This document shows positions 23,065 through 35,881 of a DNA stretch of 64,000 nt, piece by piece. The DNA comes from Ochotona curzoniae (lineage: Eukaryota; Chordata; Mammalia; Lagomorpha; Ochotonidae). The DNA lies in the NCBI RefSeq assembly GCF_017591425.1, contig NW_024465369.1:28997001-29061000 (forward strand), read 5' to 3'. How positions within the stretch are numbered: the stretch's first letter is position 1; each line of letters opens with the position of its first letter. Position numbers and translations under genes: made by a program. The notes below the pieces were generated by a model, which saw only the letters and a program-made list of their open reading frames with translations, ran no database searches and was not told where the DNA came from.

Positions 23065-23408
23065 CAGTGGCCAGCATTGTGGGTCAGTGCGTTAAGCTTC
23101 TATTTGAGATGTTGGAATGCTAGCTTGAATACTGGCTGCTCCCCTTCTGATCTGGCTGCCTACTAATGTTATTGGGAAGGCAGTGGAAGATGGTCTCCAA
23201 GTGTTGGGCACCTACCACCCATTTGGAGAACAAGATGTATTTATCAACTTCTGGATTCAGACTGACCAGTCCTAGCCTTGAAACCATTTGGGCAGTGAGG
23301 TAGCAGACAGATGATCTCTTTCAGCTTAACTCCTTCTGCCTTTACTTCTGTCTCCTTCTCTCTCTTTTTAACTCAAATCTGCATTTCAAACAAATAAATC
23401 TTTAAAGA
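23065..23408 (+). mobile_element. Old CSINE, full length, + strand
   Basis: Begins 'ccagtggccagcattgtggg' and continues with 'ctggctgctcccct', 'aaggcagtggaagatgg', 'cttctgtctccttctctctc', and 'caaacaaataaatctttaaa'. It is of the 'gccagcattgtgg' subtype, more diverged than the copies at 46.9 or 59.1 kb. Confidence 0.8.
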
Positions 23409-23978
23409 TATAAACATCAAAGAAACAAAAATCTGCATTCCTATTTACACAAGTGGCTTAGGCCTATGAAAACCCACATATTGCAAATGAAATGCTGATA
23501 AACTTGACTTATATGTGAATTGTGGTTTTGAGATAATGTCAGATGACATTTTATAGTTTGATACAGCACCCTGAGTACTATAAATCCTTCAAACCAGGTG
23601 GAATTCAGAATAGATAAGTATGGTAAAGTACTCTTTCTTGACTGAAGCTTATGGAGATACTCAACAGTATACATTAGATGCACGACAGGTCTTACTGGAA
23701 GCTTTGGATATAAATTAATGCTGACATTTCTCACAGAGAAATTGACCTGGAAATACAATACTTTTGAGATATTTTTACATTTATCATTCTTTTTTGGTCA
23801 CTTTATTGAGTGTACTTTCTGTAAGATATATTCCCATATCTCTAAAGCTATGAATGTATTCCTACAGTATTTTTTTTTTGGTAGTTTTCCTGTCACATTT
23901 AACATCTTTTATTCTTCAAGAAAAATGCTAAAAGTCTACAGCTTGTATATGTGTGGATGTTTTAAAACTATGATGGAA

Positions 23979-24310
23979 TCATGGGGTTAGTGTTGTGGTC
24001 TAGCACAGCTAATCCACAACCTGCGGCATCAGCATCATCTCCAGTTAGAGTCCTGGTAGATTCATTTCAGATCCAGCTCCCTGTTAGTGCATTTAAGCTT
24101 GTGACAGTTGATAATCCTAAGTACTTGGGCTCTTGTCACCCATTAGGAGACCCAGATGAAGCTCCTGCCTCATAGCATCAGCCTGCCCCAGCCTTAGCTC
24201 TTGTTGCCATGTAGAGAGTGATATCAGACAGACGATTTTCATTCTCTCTCTCTCTCTCTCTCTCTCGTGTGTGTGTTTAAACTTTACCCTGCAAATAAAT
24301 ATTCAAAGAA
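23979..24310 (+). mobile_element. Old CSINE with (CT)n(GT)n tract, + strand
   Basis: 'ggggttagtgttgtggtcta' head, 'gatccagctccctgttag', 'ggagacccagatgaagctcc', then a CT run at about 24241-24267 followed by GTs and an AAATA tail. The CT tract in this old subtype contrasts with the CT-free young copies. Confidence 0.75.
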
Positions 24311-24779
24311 AACATATATGATGGGATTTGAGTGTCCTGTTTTTTGTCCTCTCTTCTTTGCCTGTGAACTATTACTAAAAAATACTATGATCTAGTTTCT
24401 AAATTCAGAATTTAAGCTGTGAAGGAAAAATTAAAAATATACAATTACTCCAATTTTTAGATTTAAAAACTGTGATCCTGCTTCCCTCCAAAATGAGGAC
24501 ATTCTGCACAATTCTATTATTCATAACTAGGATTAAGAAAATAATTGAATAAATGTCAAAATACCTTAAAAAAAGCTCAGGTTTATAAAAAACTTGAAAA
24601 CAGTCATATCAGACAAATTTGTTATATTTGTATGACTAAAATGTAATTTGTGTACTGCTAAGATATGTCAGTTACAGCATAGAAGAAATAGGAAACTTAA
24701 GAACAGTAATTAAGAATCAAGATTGTATTGTGTTCTAGGTTTGGACCAATTATTTATTCCCTAGGTTCTAGCCTTTTAC

Positions 24780-25180
24780 TTAAAAAGCATTTGAAGCACA
24801 GGCACCCACTGGCAAAGTTTATTTAGAAGGTAAGGAATACAAACTAACATAGACTATGTTCAGGGAGAGTAAGCCAGAAAGCTACCTTTTGTTCTTAGAG
24901 TCGACTGTAGGAAGCACAGAATGCGGAGGAAGGGGAGACCAAGAGCAGGGGTGAAGACAGTGAGAGAGCACAATTTAGCAAAAGCACAAGTCCTTCCTTG
25001 CACTCACTGGCTTTTATCAGGCATGAGACGAAGTGGCCACATAACAAGGCAATCCCACCCCACCCCAAGTCCCAGGTAATGATGGGTATGCACTCCCTGA
25101 CATGCAAGTGAGCAAAAAATATTACTTGGCAGGAGAGATGTGATTTCCAGACACATGATCCTAAAACAGTTGCCTCCCTA
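24780..25180 (-). mobile_element. Possible LTR fragment, minus strand
   Basis: On the minus strand a TATA-like 'gataaaagcc' (about 25013-25022) is followed about 190 bp later by AATAAA (complement of 24818-24823) and a GT-rich downstream stretch, the spacing expected of a retroviral LTR. Ends and family are undetermined and no partner LTR was found. Confidence 0.4.
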
Positions 25181-25235
25181 GACCATTACAATTATCTATA
25201 AAGCAAAACAATCTGTTTATATTTAACTTCTTTTC

Positions 25236-25700
25236 ATGAGATGGCTAAATTTTACTGGGCTTGTGGGGATACTCAAAATTCAAGGAAAAAGTTCTGGAAA
25301 GGTATAGCCATGAGGGACTTGGAGAAGCATGTGCTGAGACCAGGCCGTAAACCTTGCAGTGCCTTTGGCATTCCAGAAGATTTGGAGGCAAGCACCTAAA
25401 GAAGGCAGACGCACAAAAGGCCACCTTGAAATACTGCCAAGGTGACAGGTTTTCCACATTACTTTCTGGTCCACTCTTCCCATGCTTGCTTTTATCCGTG
25501 GAAAACAACTACAGCTTATGACCTATAAAAAGACTGCAAATTCATGAGAATTAGGAAGCATTTTAGGGTGACCATCTTACCATACTATTCTCAAGATTGC
25601 CTGTTCTTGATGGTTGTTTAAAGACCCAGGTAAAATGGGTTTAAGGAAAGCCTGCAATAAACGTTTTGCCTTAGACTCCTGATCCTTAGTCCACTGCATA
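25236..25700 (+). mobile_element. Possible LTR fragment, + strand
   Basis: A TATA-like 'ctataaaa' at 25523-25530 and AATAAA at 25656-25661 lie about 130 bp apart, followed by a T/G- and C-rich stretch, an LTR-like layout. The upstream part is unlike nearby DNA in GC content. It could equally be an unrelated old retrotransposed transcript. Confidence 0.3.
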
Positions 25701-25703
25701 TTT

Positions 25704-25860
25704 TTTTAAAGATTAATTTATTTTTATGGCAAAGGCTGACATACAGAGAAGGAGATATAGAGAGAAAGATCTTCTATCTGTTGATTCACTCCCCAAATGG
25801 CCACAACGTGGGATCCCAGCTGATGCAAGCCCAGGGTGCTGGCCACCACCCCCACATCTT
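25704..25860 (-). mobile_element. CSINE fragment, minus strand
   Basis: Reversed tail 'aaagattaatttatttttat', 'ctgacatacagagaagg', 'ttgattcactccccaaatgg', then homology is lost after 'ccacaacg'. The tRNA-like head is missing. Confidence 0.7.
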
Positions 25861-26880
25861 TTTAATAAAACACTGCTCTCATGTCTCAAGTCCTGAGATG
25901 CATAGAGATCCGCAGAAAGAGAAGACAAATCTAAAAGTATTTTATTGCAAGATATTCTAACTTATGTTGCAGAAATAATACATGAATTAATAAATGGCAT
26001 TTAAAAAATTATCTGAATTAGAATCAAATCCATTAGTCTTTGATTTCTGGGTAGTTACAGTGGAGTTCAAAGAATGAGCCAGTAAATCAGACAATGTGCT
26101 TTGTTCAGGGTTTTCAAAGTGGTACATTTTTCAATTTGTAAAAATATGTAGAGAAGCAATGCGAGACATTTGTTTCAAAGATGATCCTCAAAATGTGCTG
26201 AGGATTAATGGTAAGTAAATCAAGGTCATGTTGGCATCTATCTAAAGGGAAAAAATTCTACAAAGAAAAACAGACTAAAAGTTTTAAATTATTCATAAAA
26301 TTGAATGCATTAGAGAGAGAACCTATTCCCAGAGAACAGTGTGTGTGTGTGTGTGCATGCGCGCGTGTGTATTTTATAAGCAGAAACAGTTGATATTGGC
26401 TCTTCAGAAAACATTTTCAAACCATACCCCACCCCCCATTTCAGAGAGATATCAAAAAGAATTGTGTGAAGATTAGTGAATAGGAATAATTATTTGTTGA
26501 GTAATATATTGGCGTGACACATGCAGTTTCATGGTTATATGTATAACTACACATTCAAAAGATAATTTTGTTTTAATGATTTTAGTCTCTAAGGAGTGAA
26601 ATACAAAGATTCAGTAATTGTTAAGCCTGGTGTCTGATTACTTTATTTATTTTAAATTTTTCTGTATATTATAAATTTTAACATATAAAATAAAATTATA
26701 TATGTATATTTCGGGGAATAACATGATATTATATGATTATATTGTGTATTGTGTAATGAAATAAATATATTAATTCTCTCAAGCATTTTTGATTTATAGT
26801 GACAATCTACAAAATACTGTTAATATTATCTAAAAATACCACATTGTGACTAGAAACCCAGAACTTCTTATTCAATCATG
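25861..26880. other. Unassigned DNA with a (GT)n microsatellite
   Basis: A (GT)n / 'gcgcgcgt' tract lies at 26339-26370, capable of Z-DNA. No gene or repeat family is recognised in the rest. Confidence 0.55.
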
Positions 26881-26899
26881 ATCAATACCTGTCAATTCT

Positions 26900-28135
26900 T
26901 TAAGTTATCCCTGCATATCTTCCTTCCTTAATCCTATTAAATGTCATTATGTTGTTAATTTGGATTAAATTATGTTTTTAATCTACGTATGAGAGAGAAC
27001 ATGTTATTATTGTCTTTGGTGCTTGAAATATTTCATTTGACACAATGACCTCCAGTTACATCCACATGTGGTTAGTGATGAGATTTCACCCTATTCCATA
27101 AGTAATACATACATTCTATGTGAATCACATATTCACTATCTATTCATTGGTGGGGGACAGTTAGGTTACTTCCATTTCTTGGTAATTGTGAGTAGTGTTT
27201 CAATACATTTGTGAATACAGATATCTCTTAAACAGATGATTCTCATTTCCATTTGAAACGCACACAGTAATGGAACTGCTGAATCATATGACAGATTTTT
27301 CTTCAGTTTCTGAGAATCTTCAAACTGTTTTCCACTGTGACTTTACAAATTTACAATCCCATCAGCAGCGCACTGGGATTCCCTTTTCTCCTATTTCTAG
27401 ACAGGGCTTGTTATCTTTCATCTTTTTGAGGCTAGCCAATCTTAATGGAATGAGGTGATATTACTTTGTGCTTTTGATTTGCAATTCCCTGTTGATTAGT
27501 GATATTGAGCATCTTTTTTCTGTACCTTCTAGTCATTCTTATATTTCCCTATGAAAATTGTATTTAAAACTATTGCCCATTTTGAAATTGGATGACTTGT
27601 GACTTCATGTGTGTTTTGGCTCTGTTTTCCCTTTGATATTGGGTTATTTGAGTTTCTTATATATTATGTGTATCAGTCCACTGGCCAAGGAATAACTTTC
27701 AAATTTCTTTTTCAATCTGTAAGCTGTCTCTTTACCATTCTGATGGTTTCCTTTACTGTAAAAACAAACAAACAAAACTCAGTAACTTGATAAAGGCTTA
27801 TTTGCCCATTTTTTGGCTTTTTTTCTGATGTTTTTGTGTCTGATACAGAAAAATCCTTGCCCATTCCCTCTTCCTGAAGGGATTTTCCATATGTATTCTT
27901 CTAAGTTTCAGATGTAGTTTTATCCTTCTGCATGTGGATGCCTAATTTGCCAAATACAATTTATTAAAAGGGCTATCATTTTTCTAATGTGCGTTCTGTG
28001 CACCTTAATCAAAGATCAGTAGCTGTGCACATGCGGATTTACTTCTAGGATCCTAGATTTGTTCTATTGACCTATTAATTCATTTTTATACCAATACTGT
28101 TTTAATTACTGTCTTTATTATCTATGCATATATAT
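26900..28135 (-). mobile_element. Old L1 fragment, antisense (ORF2 C-terminal half)
   Basis: The + strand is the reverse complement of mammalian L1 ORF2 from the C-terminal region back toward the thumb. Diagnostic stretches in order are 'ggaactgctgaatcatatga', 'aactgttttccactgtga', 'caatcccatcagcagcgcac', 'tttgatttgcaattccctg', 'tattgcccattttgaaattg', and 'aatcaaagatcagtagctgt'. Many substitutions and indels mark it as ancient. It ends near an AT/'atgcat' tract at 28120-28175. Confidence 0.85.
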
Positions 28136-28176
28136 GCATATATATACTCATGCATATGTGCATGTGTATATATAAA

Positions 28177-28430
28177 CATATTAAGATTTATTTATTTAAA
28201 AGAGTTAGAGAAAGAAGGAGGGAGGGAGAGAAAAATATTTTTTAACTTCTAGTTAACACCCCAAATGGCTACAATAGCCAGGGCTGGGCAAGGCTTAAAC
28301 CAGGAGCTTGTAACTCCATCTGGATCTCCCAAATGAAAGGCAAGGACCCAAACACACTGCCGTATTCCACAGCTTCCACAGGTACATTAGTGGGGAGCTA
28401 GAGTTGGAAAAGATTCTCTGATCTAAAATC
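28177..28430 (-). mobile_element. CSINE, minus strand, first part (split by ATP5MG copy)
   Basis: Reversed tail 'aagatttatttatttaaaag', 'caccccaaatggctacaata', 'gccagggctgggc', and 'ttagtggggagctagagttg'. The element is broken at about 28438 by the processed pseudogene, and its last part resumes at 28807. Confidence 0.8.
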
Positions 28431-28438
28431 AACAATCT

Positions 28439-28798
28439 ACTCGAAGCCTCGATTGGCCACATTTTGGCACTATGCCAAGGTTGAGCTGGTTTCTCCAACC
28501 CCTGCTGAGATACTTACAGCGATTCAAAGCCTGAAAAAAATAATCCACAGTGCTCAGACTGGTAGCTTCAAACAGCTCACAGTTAAGGAAGCTATGCTGA
28601 ATGGCTTGGTGGCCACAGAGGTGTGGATGTGGTTTTATATCGGAGAGATCATAGGCAAGCGTGGCATCGTTGGCTATAATGTTTAAAGACCAATCTTTAA
28701 CATTGATTTATTATTTGTATGGTTTTGGACCATGTGTGTTGAAACTGTTATCTGAATAAAATATGTCAAAAATAAAAAAAATAAAAAAAAATAAAATA
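28439..28798 (+). pseudogene. ATP5MG: ATP5MG (ATP synthase subunit g) processed pseudogene, 5'-truncated
   Basis: The conceptual translation from codon ...YSKPRLATFW to the stop at 28684-28686 matches the last three quarters of mitochondrial ATP synthase membrane subunit g. Clear blocks are PTPAEI, SAQTGSFKQLTVKEA, LNGLVATEV and GEIIGKRG, with no stop or frameshift in about 82 codons. The N-terminal 20-odd codons and 5'UTR are missing, there are no introns, and the 3'UTR keeps an AATAAA (about 28755) followed by an A-rich tail with scattered T. It is flanked by 'aacaatct' at 28431-28438 and 28799-28806. It lies inside a minus-strand CSINE. With no start or promoter, it is a dead retrocopy. 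Confidence 0.93.
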
Positions 28799-28806
28799 AA
28801 CAATCT

Positions 28807-28863
28807 GGTATGAAATACTGGCATTATAGGTGGTGAATTAATTTGCTAGGCCACAGTGCTAGG
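28807..28863 (-). mobile_element. CSINE, minus strand, second part
   Basis: Resumes after the pseudogene tail: 'ggtatgaaatactggcatta', 'gctaggccacagtgct', the reversed tRNA-like head of the same SINE. Joining it to 28177-28430 gives a nearly complete element. Confidence 0.7.
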
Positions 28864-29283
28864 ACATCCTCACTACCTTTGAAACTATATTACTTTCCTA
28901 TATAAAATATTCAAAATAATACATACTTTTGAGGGTAGAACAAATAAGGCCAATTTTATATAAAAAGATTTGCTAAGCTATAGTATAAATACATACTTGT
29001 GATCATTATTAACCAAAATTAATTTACTGACATGCCAAGGCTATAATGAACATAAGTCAAAATTTTCTACTTACAACAACCATTGACATGAGAATTTTAT
29101 TAGTAACTGTAGTAATAATTATAATATTAAAATTATGTTCTCCTTTCTAAACATCAGAAAGCCATGGACTTACTTTGGAAACTCAACTCTTCTTTTTATA
29201 TTTGATATCAATGACCTTATCTTTGAAAACATTTCATAAGCCCATCACCAAATGTTTGATGAATTATGTTAAGAGTGACTAGT
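28864..29283. other. AT-rich DNA, nothing recognised
   Basis: No gene, RNA or repeat is identified. Confidence 0.5.
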
Positions 29284-29606
29284 TGGGAGCTTTGCTGTGG
29301 CATAGTTGGCTAATCTGCCTGGAACACTGGCATCCAATGTGGGCATCAGTTTGTGTTCGGTTGCTCCACTTCCAATCCAGCTCCCTGCTTATGGCTTGGC
29401 AAAGCTGTGGAAGATTGCACAAGTACTTGGAACACAATAACCATGGTGGAGACCTGAAAGAAGCTCCTGGTTTCAGATTTTCTCAATTTTGGCCATTGCA
29501 GCCACTTGAGGAGTAAACCAGTGGATGGAAGACCTTGTTCTGTCCTTCCTTCTCTTTGTAACTTCAGTTTTCAAATAAAATAAAATAAAATAAAATAAAA
29601 TAAAAG
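29284..29606 (+). mobile_element. CSINE with (AAAAT)n tail, + strand
   Basis: 'gggagctttgctgtggcata' head, 'ccacttccaatccagctccc', 'gtaaaccagtggatggaaga', then 'tttcaaataaaataaaataa' with seven or so pentamer repeats. Old subtype. Confidence 0.85.
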
Positions 29607-31977
29607 AGTAGACAGTTGGATGTGATTCCAAGAATGTTTGCAATAGGTATTTATTTAAACAACGCCTGAAAATAATTTGGATTTCCACAATTTTGCCTTA
29701 GAGAAATGGACCTTTACTTCCTGATCCCATAATGTATATTTTCCTGTGATTTTTAGGTCTGGTGTTCAGTGTTCCTTTCTCACTTTGTGGAACCAAAACA
29801 CATATTTCCTACAAATTATATTTGTTATTAGTCAGTGTTGAATATTGTTGCTTGGCACCAGAGAATGAAGTTTTAAGAATTATTATTTGAAATAAAAATG
29901 TGGCCTGTCTCCTGCACATACAGATGTGGCTTTTCTACTATTTAAATTAGCTGAACACTCTACATCAAGTCGATGACTTCTCACTTTTGGTTGTATAAAT
30001 AAATAAATCCATGTGTTAGCATAAACAAAATCATAAATGTATAGAAACACAGGCATCCTTTTAATCAAGTATTGATTTTTCTTCACCTTTTTTCTAGTTG
30101 GAATCATTGTTGGAGGAAAATGTAGAATAGGAGGAAAATATCAAACTTCATATCTACATCCATGTCACCTTTGATGCAGACTAAAAATGCAGAGGATTAT
30201 TAGACCAAAATAATGCATCTCACTGACACAGATTGTTATTATTCTGGGCACTCTAAAATGTGTTTGAGAGCATGAAATACATTACTTTATCCCATATTTA
30301 ATGTATTTCATTGTAGGCTCTGCAAGGAGGCAGATAAAACAGAAGGATACTAGGAATACCATTTAAATTTTCAGCCCACCCTTGGGGTGACGGGAGAGAG
30401 CATAACTACATCTTCATCAATTTATTATGGCAGAGATATTATGCCCAGTGTAACCCTACATAAGTTAATGTTGAGATATTCAGCCTGTTTTTATTTCAAA
30501 AAGTATAATTAAGAAAAAGGTGCTTTGTATTCATATAACAACACTATTTTGTAAACAGATAAAATGAAAGCATGTTATTAATTGTTTAGAATAACCATTT
30601 ATTTTTATGTGATATTTTTATAAAGCCTATGTATATATATTGGCTTTAATAAGATTATTTAATTTCCTCCCATTTTTATAAAAAAGATGTGACTGATTTC
30701 TATTCAAACTATTTTGTATTTGGAAACTTAAATAGTCTAAATGGAAAATTACTCTGTCCTCTTCTAAACCTGCTTGAGAGGCAATTTTCAATAAAAATGA
30801 GTATTACAGGACTAGGGCAGTGACCTCAATTTCTCTGTATTTTCCAGAGCATCTAATGCAGTACAAGCAATTGGTAGGTGCTCCTGTCTGTTTCTTGACC
30901 AGTCTTGTTAAAATGCTTGCTTCAGATGTCTTCATGAAAGTATTTTGATTATACCTAAAACAGTTTTCCAGAGTAGTCCTTTAGGAAAAACTATAGGATG
31001 TTCAATAGTGAATACAGATAAAAACTTCAAAATGTTGCATTTTCTTTTCTTTCCTTTTTTGAGTCTTTCGTTCTTCGAGGAAACAGCAACCAGCATCGTA
31101 CATTTCATAAAATATTTATACAGCTGCTGTTATGAAAACAAGAACTCTTCTAAGGTACTTGATATTTTGCTTTAAAACTCAGCTTTTGGATATTTTGTAA
31201 GATGCTTTAGCGCAATGAGAATAGTTTTAACAAAAGAAGGTAACGAAAGATGATGAGAAATGTTTGGGGATGTGCTACATTCAAATGTAACTTATACATC
31301 ACACGAAGTTGCCAAATCATCAGATTGAGCACACCAGGCCTCCTGGTTTGACAGCAGTTGGAAGAGAAATGCTGTCCTTCATATTTATGTCTATTGCTGT
31401 AATTGAGAAGCTGTAGTTCAGATGCTCAAATCTTTCAGCAAATCAAAATGGGATTCTTGCCATGGTATGTTACAGATAAGGGTGAAACACATACTGGCAA
31501 CAAGTTAGATTAATGTTTGAATGTGCATAATCACTTAAAAATGTTCTCATTTCTCAAAAGGTCTAAGATAACACTTTGTATTAAACATATATCTAAACCC
31601 AGAAAACAAAAACAAACAATATCTTGATTTGTACAGGGTAATAACCAAAATATCAGTTAATGAATTTCTGAATAGATATTTTTTGAGAATGCTAATTTCA
31701 ATTACAATTAGGTGAAAAAGTTGAATTGTTAGAACCTCCTTCAAAATTCACCAGCTTACCTATATTTATAATAAAACATGAATTACTACAGTAAACATTT
31801 TTTCATGTAACTGCCAGTAACACACCTCCTATTTCCATAAAAGCAGACTGAATTTACTACAAGGTAAAACATTAATACTTTCTTTTTTTTACCTATTAAG
31901 TAGATCTTGTTAAGTATGTAGACATTTTTCTGAATTTTTTAAAACTAGGTAATAAAGGGAAAGAATGTTGTGATATG
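29607..31977. other. Unassigned AT-rich DNA
   Basis: 2.4 kb with no recognised exon, RNA gene or repeat family. Open frames of 65-76 codons have no domain and no supporting context. Confidence 0.5.
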
Positions 31978-31990
31978 AAAAAGACTTTGA

Positions 31991-32320
31991 GGACCCGGTG
32001 CGATAGCGTAGTGGTTAAAGTTATTGCCTTGCATGCACCGGGATCCCAGTTCTAATCCTGGTGGCCCTTCTTCCCATCCAGCTCCCTGCCTGTGGCCTGA
32101 GAAAGCAGCTGAAAAGGGCCTAAGGCTTTGGGACCCTGCACCCGCATGGGAGACCTGGAAGAGTTCCTGGCTCCTTGTTTTGAATCAGCGTAGCTCTGAT
32201 CATTGTGGTCACTTAGGGAGTGAATCAACGAATGGAAGATCTTCCTCTCTGTCTCTCCTCCTCTCTGTATCTCCACATTTCCAATGAGAATAAATAAATC
32301 TTAAAAAAAAAAAAAAAAAC
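31991..32320 (+). mobile_element. CSINE, full length, + strand
   Basis: 'ggacccggtgcgatagcgta' head with A box, 'gttctaatcctgg' B box, 'ccatccagctccctgcctgt', 'atggaagatcttcctctctg', and an A tail. 'aaaaagactt' before (31978-31987) and after (32332-32341) is the likely duplication. Confidence 0.9.
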
Positions 32321-32342
32321 CAAAGAAGAAAAAAAAGACTTA

Positions 32343-35300
32343 ACTGCCTACATTAGGCTTTTAATCATGATGATCACTTTGTGACACTGTTTGTTGTTAA
32401 TTCAGGTATTTTAAATATTAAACAATCATGATGTAATGTCTTAAGTTTGGGATGCAATTCTGTTTCCAAAATAATAAAATAATTACCTATATTATTGAAA
32501 AATTGCTTATTATTCCCAGGATTAACAAAGGAAATATTGAGAAAATTTTACAGCTAATTTCATATGGTGTGTGAATTTATTCCTATTTTGAAGAATACAA
32601 GTTTAAATTATACCATCAAATTCCTGGAAAGCTATGCAAAAATGTCTTATCTACATAAGAAAGCAGATATGTTTGAAAATATAGCAAAGATTGGAATTTT
32701 CTTTTTTTTTGTTGACATATATTTTGATGTCCTTTGAAAACTAAAAAATTGCAGAAAAATAAAACTGGGCTCACGTATTGCAAATATCATTTCCCAGACT
32801 TCAAAGTTTAAGACTGACATACTGCAAATGATAGTTCTGCATTGCCCTGCTTCCCACAAATTAACATTAAATTGTAACTTCGAAGAATGTAAGCATTTTG
32901 GGCATTTTGTTTAGGACACATGGCTACAATTTATGAGACGGAAGGGATTTGTTAGGGTGAAGGTTTCACAGATTTAGTTATGAGCCTCACTGGCTCTCAC
33001 AGTTTTTGTTTCACTGTTCCTTATTGTCTGAATTCAAAAATTAGAACTTATCTTTAGATATAAAACTCTGAGGCCTTTGATCAAATGTCAAATAGATAGA
33101 GTCATGAGACAGAACAGAATTATTATTCAAAAAATAATCTTATCTTTTTCATGTTGCTATTTATTTTTATCTGCCTATCAACTGACAAGTGACAAAAAGC
33201 AGGGGAAAGTGTTGTTTTCAGCATACTGATGATTTTATTTTGCTGATGTTAAATTTCTCATGGATGCTGGTATTTCAAATCATTTTGATTTCTTTATATC
33301 ATCTTGTTCACTAAGTCAATACAATGTTGGTAGTCACAGAAGACTTTACTCATAATTTAATAATTGTATAATAGTGGTTATACTAATAAATTGTATGATA
33401 TGAATTAAAAGAAATCTCTCAAAATAGTGAATCTGTAAGGAATGTCAGTGTGACCTTGTTGTATATAAATGATCCTTGCTCTTCAAAAGAACATATGAAA
33501 TATCTATGGATATCACAACATGTAATTCCAAAGACCTATAGTCCCATCTAGGAATCTGGTCTGGAAAATGTTCATTTGCAGGAGAAAGGATAGGCTTAAT
33601 AAGTTTGTTCCAGAATGTGTAGAATTGTTTAAAATATTACAAAATGAAAAAAAACTGAATTGCAGAACTATGTTATCTTCACATAAACTCTAAAATGCAT
33701 AAAGGTATATATTTAAGACATCAAAAGTTTTCTGGAAAATGAAATTGAGAAAGATTATTTTGGTGCAAAAGATTTGAGTTAATACATAGATAGCATTTTT
33801 AAGGTCCACACTTGTTGCCAATGTTTTTAAATTTGAACATTACCATGACTCAAAAAGGCAGAAATTTGTGCTTTTATGTCATGAAAGAGGAAGGTTTTCA
33901 GAGCTGGTTTGTTGATATTACGCGCCATCAAATACCCAGCTACCATTTTTTTTTCTGCCATTTTCAGAATTCTCCTTTTTGACTCTTGATACGAGTAGAT
34001 ACTGGAATTCTAGCTGATACTTCTTGAGTCTAATTTAGCAAGATGGGATACAATTCATCTGATATATCTGTATTCTTTTTTAAGAATACATATAAAATCT
34101 TGTTTTCAATTTCATTAGCCAGATTTAGTCAAATAGCACACAAAATCCTAGGGCTTACTGGGGCATGTTTCCTTCTAGCTTGTTTACATAAAATTTGGAG
34201 AATGAGTATCAGAAATTAATTTGCATTCCTAAAGATAGATAATATATGTAAGTGAGCAATAATAAATTTTTGTGAGTGGAATGCTTTATATTTTTATATT
34301 TTAAACTTTCTTCTACTTCAAAATATACCAAGTTTCTCTTCCATGATTTCTTTTAAAAAAAGTCCCAGTTTAATCTCATCCGTAACATTTTGTATATAAA
34401 ATATAGATAAAAGGACCTTTTGTCACAGTTGCCTGGGAATATTATCAGGGATTCATTCGGGCTTATGGCAGGAGTTACCGGTGGTTGCTAACAATGCATG
34501 TAATGGATGTCTTGAGTTTCGAAAGTTGTGTCTAAATAACTCTGTCCCTGTGGGTATTCACTTGTTTTGTATTTCTTACAAAGAATATAAGTAGGGGGAA
34601 AATATTTTGATTAGGGAATAAACACTGAAAAACATTTGTTGTACTTTTAGCAGTTATGATGATTTCCTTCTTGCAGTTGGTGTCTAAATGTTCCTAGAGC
34701 ACTGCAGTCACAGAAAATGTCTTGAAAGTTCTAAAATTTGCCCTCCAGTTTCCTCTCCCAGGGGAGGAGCCCAGAGTGCTCCTTTGAGTATTAACGATTC
34801 CAGTAGCAATGAGATGCAGCCATAACACTATTGGGGATAAAAGTGCTTCTTTGAAGTCAGTTTTCCTCTCAACGTGAAAGTATAAGATAGATTGATGCTT
34901 ATAAAGTCCAGAATGTCATCACTACACTTTCTCTGTTTGTCTCCAAATGCTCAAGGGCAAAATAAAAATACACATTGGGATTATATATTTTTGGTTTTGA
35001 AGGATATTAAATGCTATTTTTTGTTGTTAGGTATTTTGCCTTATTTCTCTTCCTCTTTCTCCTCTTCCTCTTCCTCACCCCTTTGTCCTGTCATTCCCAA
35101 CTCTGTCATCCCTTACTTATCTCTTTCAAATAAATGAAATACTAAAGATACTGTTAAATTCAGACTATATATTTTTCTGTTCTCCCAAAAGTGATAATGC
35201 CACAAAATAAAAGCATTCTTTATTTACATGAAAAGTAAGATAGCAAACTTATTGTTGATCAATTTGCTTTTTTTACTGATTGCACTTTGGAAATAAATCC

Positions 35301-35573
35301 ATGTCCAAACACATAAATCTTAGCTTATTTAATTTAAAGCTGCTCATTTTACAAAGGTGATTTATTAGCTATCTCTATTGATATTAATATATGTATATAT
35401 TTATCTTTGTTATATATTTTTTATGTATTCTACAAACTTTTACTTAACCAGTCTCCAGTTTAGTACAGTGTAGATAATGTAACTGAAAATTTGTCACTGT
35501 TACAACAGATTTAATCATATTTTAATTGTATTAATTTTGTGTGATTAGGATGCCTTTCGCACTATAATTTTGT
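32343..35573. other. Unassigned AT-rich DNA
   Basis: Over 3 kb without a recognised gene or repeat, the longest such stretch in the window. A pyrimidine-rich 'ttcctctttctcctcttcct' tract at 35047-35082 followed by 'ctttcaaataaatgaaat' may be the tail of a 5'-truncated CSINE (about 35040-35150). Confidence 0.5.
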
Positions 35574-35589
35574 AAAGAACCTCATCACA

Positions 35590-35881
35590 GGGCCCAGCAG
35601 CTAAAAGTTCTCACATTGCACTTACCAGGATCCCATATGGATGCTGGTTCTAATCTCAGCAGCCCCACTTCCGATCCAGCTTTCTGCTTGTGGCCTGGGA
35701 GGATGGTCCAAAGCCTCGGGATCCAGTACCCATGTGGGATATCTGGAACAGGCTCCTGACTTTGGTTCAGTGCAGCTCAAGTCACTGTGGCCACTTAGGG
35801 AGTGAATCAACAGATGGAAGATCTTCTCTGTCTCTCCTCTCTGTATATCTGATTTTCCAATAAAAAATAAATCTTTTTTTT
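35590..35881 (+). mobile_element. CSINE, full length, + strand
   Basis: 'gggcccagcagctaaaagtt' head, 'ggttctaatctcagcagccc', 'atggaagatcttctctgtct', 'ttttccaataaaaaataaat'. A 16-bp duplication 'aaagaacctcatcaca' (35574-35589) recurs at 35882-35897 with one mismatch. Confidence 0.92.

Noticed and set aside
28453..28686. A functional ATP5MG gene
   Set aside because: The N-terminal codons and 5'UTR are missing, there are no introns, and an A tail and nested position show a retrocopy.
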